From CATJXY01 sp964623925 (lineage in GTDB: Bacteria > Bacillota_I > Bacilli_A > Erysipelotrichales > Erysipelotrichaceae): a stretch of DNA of 8,012 bases. Both the position numbers and the translations under genes were made by a program. This document shows, in pieces, positions 5,401 through 8,012 of the stretch; position 1 is the stretch's first letter; every line of letters begins with the position of its first letter. The notes beneath the pieces were generated by a model that saw only the letters and a list, made by a program, of their open reading frames with translations, had not been told where the DNA came from and searched no databases. The stretch is from assembly GCA_964623925.1 (NCBI GenBank), contig CAZUVT010000096.1, positions 1 to 8,012 of the forward strand, read 5' to 3'.

Positions 5401-6513
5401 ATGTCAAATACAATAGGAAAAAATATTCGCATCAGTCTGTTTGGTGAGAGTCATGGTGAAGCGGTCGGCGTGATGGTCGATGGGTTGCCGAGCGGGATCA
5501 AGATTGATTTTGATTTCTTGAATTCCATGATGGACAGAAGAAAGGCAAAAGGAAATATCTCGACTGGCCGCAAGGAAGAGGATGAAGTCAGAATCATCAG
5601 CGGTCTGTTTGAGGGATATACAAGCGGATTTCCACTCACGATCCTAATTGAAAATAAAAATATCAGAAGCAAGGATTATGAAGCAATCAAAGATTTTATG
5701 AGACCTTCTCATGCGGATTATACGGCAAATGAAAAGTATTACGGATATCAGGATTATCGGGGCGGCGGTCATTTTTCCGGGAGATTGACCGCACCGCTTG
5801 TTGCGGCAGGGGCAATCTGCACGCAGATATTGAATGAGCAGGGGATTGAAATCGGCTCTCATATTGCCGCCTGTCAAAAAATACGCGATGATGCTTTCAG
5901 CAGCGATCCGCATGTGCTTCAAAAGCAGATTCAAAAGATGAATCAAACCTATTTTGCCTGTCTGAATGAAGAGGCAAAAGAAAAGATCTTGGCTAAAATA
6001 GAGGAAGCGAGATCGAATGGAGACAGTGTCGGGGGAATCATTGAAAGTGCCATCATTAATCTTCCAGTCGGTCTTGGCGATCCGACCTTTGATTCTTTGG
6101 AAAGTCTGCTCGCCCATGCTTTGTTTTCAATCGGAGCAGTTAAAGGAGTTGAATTTGGATTAGGATTTGAATTTGCAGATCATACCGGATCAGAAGTGAA
6201 TGATCCGATTCAGATTGAAGAGAATAAAGTTGTTACATTAAGTAATCATAACGGCGGTATTAATGGGGGGATCAGCAATGGCATGCCGGTCCTTCTTCGA
6301 TGTGTCATTAAACCAACCCCTTCAATTTATAGACCCCAGAAGACGATCAACATCAAAACAAAAGAAAATGTGGAATACAAGATCGAAGGTCGTCATGATC
6401 CGGCTATCTTTCATCGGGCTCGCGTCGTCATCGACAGCATGATCGCGATTACCGTCTTGGATGCTTTGATTGAAAGGAAGGGCCTCTTAGCCTTTATGGG
6501 TGAAAAAAAATGA
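5401..6513 (+). CDS. aroC: Chorismate synthase
   Basis: This 370-residue enzyme makes chorismate from EPSP by anti-1,4-elimination and needs reduced FMN. Family motifs in order are GESHGEAVG (15-23), MRPSHADYT, YRGGGHFSGRLTA with the family Arg and His, NHNGGINGGISNGMPV and, near the C-terminus, RHDPAIFHRARVV. The basic segment at 46-58 (DRRKAKGNISTGRK) departs from the usual RRxPG.S..ST.RKE form but keeps the paired Arg residues. Length is typical (350-390). No flavin reductase domain is attached, so FMN reduction must be supplied elsewhere. It starts 4 nt after the aroB stop, with an AAAGG site inside the aroB end (5384-5388). Its stop codon overlaps the start of the next gene in an ATGA arrangement, indicating translational coupling. 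Confidence 0.97.
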   Translation: MSNTIGKNIRISLFGESHGEAVGVMVDGLPSGIKIDFDFLNSMMDRRKAKGNISTGRKEEDEVRIISGLFEGYTSGFPLTILIENKNIRSKDYEAIKDFMRPSHADYTANEKYYGYQDYRGGGHFSGRLTAPLVAAGAICTQILNEQGIEIGSHIAACQKIRDDAFSSDPHVLQKQIQKMNQTYFACLNEEAKEKILAKIEEARSNGDSVGGIIESAIINLPVGLGDPTFDSLESLLAHALFSIGAVKGVEFGLGFEFADHTGSEVNDPIQIEENKVVTLSNHNGGINGGISNGMPVLLRCVIKPTPSIYRPQKTINIKTKENVEYKIEGRHDPAIFHRARVVIDSMIAITVLDALIERKGLLAFMGEKK

Positions 6514-7760
6514 GAAAGGGATTAATTGGGGAAAAACTGGGACACAGCTATTCCAAGATCATTCATGAAAGAATTGCCGATTATGAATATGAATTAATCA
6601 GCCTGACTCAGGATGAATTCAAGCGATTTATGAAGGATCGACAATTTGACGGACTCAATGTAACGATTCCATATAAGGAAAAAGTCATCCCTTATCTGGA
6701 TGAGCTGGATGATTCTGCCAAAGAAGTACTGGCAGTCAATACGATCGTGAACAGAAACGGAAAATTGATTGGTTATAATACGGATACATTCGGTTTTGAC
6801 TATACTTTGAAATCTCATCAAATTGATGTTGAAAATAAAAAAGTGATCGTGCTGGGCAATGGAGGAGCATCAAAAGCAATCTGTGCTGTTTTAAAGAAAA
6901 ACGGTGTAAAGGAAATCATTAAAGTGAAAAAAAATCCATCATCGGAAACGATTCTTTATGAACAATGTTATCAAGATCATGCCGATGCGCCGATTCTGAT
7001 CAATACCAGTCCGGTGGGGATGTATCCGAACAATGAGGATAGTCCGATCGATCTGAATCGATTTGATCATTTAGAAGCTGTTGTCGATATTATTTATAAT
7101 CCGCTGAAGACCAAGCTGCTTGTTGATGCAGAAAAATTGGGAATAAAATCAGTCAGCGGTTTAGAAATGCTGGTGGCTCAAGCCAAAAAAGCCGTTGAAT
7201 ATTTCTGTGATACACAAATTGAAGACAAAGTGATAAAAGAGATAACACAAGATTTGATCAACCAGAAGAAAAATGTGGTTTTGATCGGGATGCCAAGTTG
7301 CGGAAAAACAACGATTGGAAGAAGTTTGGCTGAAAGAGAAGGGTTTGAGTTTGTGGATATGGATGATGAGATCATCAAACAGATTCAGATGCCGATCCGT
7401 GATTTCTTTGATTTGTACGGAGAAAAAAGATTTCGGGAAATTGAATCCGAGGTGGCAAAAGATTTATCCAGAAAAAGCCATCTTGTCATTTCGACCGGAG
7501 GCGGAATCATCAAAAATGAGAACAACATCGATTTTCTCAAGCAGAATGGATCTATCATCTTTCTGAAAAGAAATCTGGGAAAACTGATTTCAGATCCTTC
7601 CAGACCGCTCAGCTCTTCATTGGAAGCTGTCAAAAAGCTTTATGAAGAGAGAATTCCGTTGTATGAGAAATACAGTGAAATCGAAATTGATAACAATCAA
7701 TCCATTGATGAAACGATTCATCACATTCAGCAAATATTGAAAGGGAGAGATGTCCAATGA
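6510..7760 (+). CDS. aroE-aroK: Fused shikimate dehydrogenase / shikimate kinase
   Basis: This single 416-residue protein joins two consecutive pathway enzymes. Residues 1-249 are shikimate dehydrogenase (3-dehydroshikimate to shikimate). The substrate motif is SYS (13-15), the catalytic pair is Lys56 (NVTIPYK) and Asp92 (NTD), the nucleotide loop is GNGGASKA (116-123), then NTSPVGMYP (165-173), YNPLKT and GLEMLVAQA. Residues from about 254 are shikimate kinase (shikimate to shikimate 3-phosphate). The Walker A motif is GMPSCGKTT (260-268), followed by DMDDEI (284-289), GEKRFREIE (304-312), the substrate-binding STGGG (328-332), the lid Arg in RPL (365-367) and RIPLYEKYS. The linker is short (about 245-253). 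Both domains look complete. The usual NRT-type NADP-phosphate motif after the second strand of the Rossmann fold is absent; VKKNPSS stands at that place. ATGA overlaps join it to aroC and to the DAHP synthase gene. Confidence 0.95.
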   Translation: MRKGLIGEKLGHSYSKIIHERIADYEYELISLTQDEFKRFMKDRQFDGLNVTIPYKEKVIPYLDELDDSAKEVLAVNTIVNRNGKLIGYNTDTFGFDYTLKSHQIDVENKKVIVLGNGGASKAICAVLKKNGVKEIIKVKKNPSSETILYEQCYQDHADAPILINTSPVGMYPNNEDSPIDLNRFDHLEAVVDIIYNPLKTKLLVDAEKLGIKSVSGLEMLVAQAKKAVEYFCDTQIEDKVIKEITQDLINQKKNVVLIGMPSCGKTTIGRSLAEREGFEFVDMDDEIIKQIQMPIRDFFDLYGEKRFREIESEVAKDLSRKSHLVISTGGGIIKNENNIDFLKQNGSIIFLKRNLGKLISDPSRPLSSSLEAVKKLYEERIPLYEKYSEIEIDNNQSIDETIHHIQQILKGRDVQ

Positions 7761-8012
7761 TTATTACATTAAAAAAAGGTGCACCTGAAAAAGAGATACA
7801 AACTTTAATGAGAGGGTTTGAACAAATGGGTTTAAAGGTAACGATGATTACCGGAGCAAGCTATAATGTGTTCGGACTGGTGGGAGATACAACTAAGATC
7901 GATGAAAGAAAGATCAAAGCTAATGCTTTTGTCGAAAATGTAACGAGAATTGCAGCCCCATATAAAAAAGCGAATCGCTTGTTCCATCCGGAAGATTCGA
8001 TTATTGAAGTAG
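7757..8012 (+). CDS. aroF: DAHP synthase with N-terminal regulatory domain, 5' part only
   Basis: The first 85 codons are visible and the gene runs off the window. The enzyme condenses phosphoenolpyruvate and erythrose 4-phosphate, the entry step to the pathway. The visible part is the ferredoxin-like regulatory domain found in the Thermotoga maritima type of DAHP synthase. It opens with MIITLKKGAPEKEI and has a GLVGDTTKID strand-turn. The characteristic link APYKKANRLFHPEDSIIEV leads into the catalytic barrel, which lies outside the window. In T. maritima this domain mediates inhibition by tyrosine; the same effector here is inference. The ATG overlaps the previous stop codon as ATGA, with GGGAGAGA (7743-7750) as ribosome binding site. 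A chorismate mutase fusion at the far end cannot be excluded. Confidence 0.9.
   Translation, partial: MIITLKKGAPEKEIQTLMRGFEQMGLKVTMITGASYNVFGLVGDTTKIDERKIKANAFVENVTRIAAPYKKANRLFHPEDSIIEV

Noticed and set aside
1..8012. Search for insertion sequences, CRISPR arrays, tRNA genes, toxin-antitoxin pairs or phage genes.
   Set aside because: None was seen. Apart from the two intergenic control regions, the window is densely packed with housekeeping biosynthetic genes of uniform composition.

Overview
The window looks like the chromosome of a low-to-moderate GC Bacillota (Firmicutes). Signs are the strong AGAGGTGA-type ribosome binding sites, Lys/Ile/Glu-rich proteins, closely packed ATGA-coupled genes and Firmicutes-type protein families. 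The overall flavour suggests Erysipelotrichia or a related lineage, but that is a guess that needs a phylogeny. There are no mobile elements, tRNA or rRNA genes, or CRISPR arrays. All complete genes are on the + strand.

Region 1 (1-3422) holds the end of carA and all of carB, the two subunits of carbamoyl phosphate synthetase. They overlap by 8 nt and feed pyrimidine and arginine synthesis. Region 2 (3423-4190) is a self-contained regulator unit. A gene for an XRE-type helix-turn-helix protein with about three membrane segments lies behind its own promoter, and two identical-arm palindromes flank the promoter core, as expected for autoregulation.

Region 3 (4191-4397) is the most interesting part. 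A good sigma-A-type promoter is followed by a 13-codon leader ORF encoding MHCYEVYSYYYFR, with five Tyr codons, three of them consecutive. Directly after its stop codon come two tandem intrinsic terminators, and an alternative helix is mutually exclusive with both. This reads as a ribosome-mediated attenuator sensing charged tRNA-Tyr, with aromatic biosynthesis genes directly downstream.

Region 4 (4398-8012) is that shikimate-pathway operon. It contains aroB (3-dehydroquinate synthase), aroC (chorismate synthase), a fused aroE-aroK gene (shikimate dehydrogenase plus shikimate kinase in one 416-aa chain), and the start of a DAHP synthase with an N-terminal ferredoxin-like regulatory domain. 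Together these supply entry step 1 (DAHP synthase), step 2 (AroB), steps 4 and 5 (the fusion) and step 7 (AroC). Dehydroquinate dehydratase and EPSP synthase are not in the window and may lie downstream. Regulation seems two-layered: transcriptional sensing of tRNA-Tyr charging by the leader, and probable allosteric feedback on DAHP synthase through its N-terminal domain.
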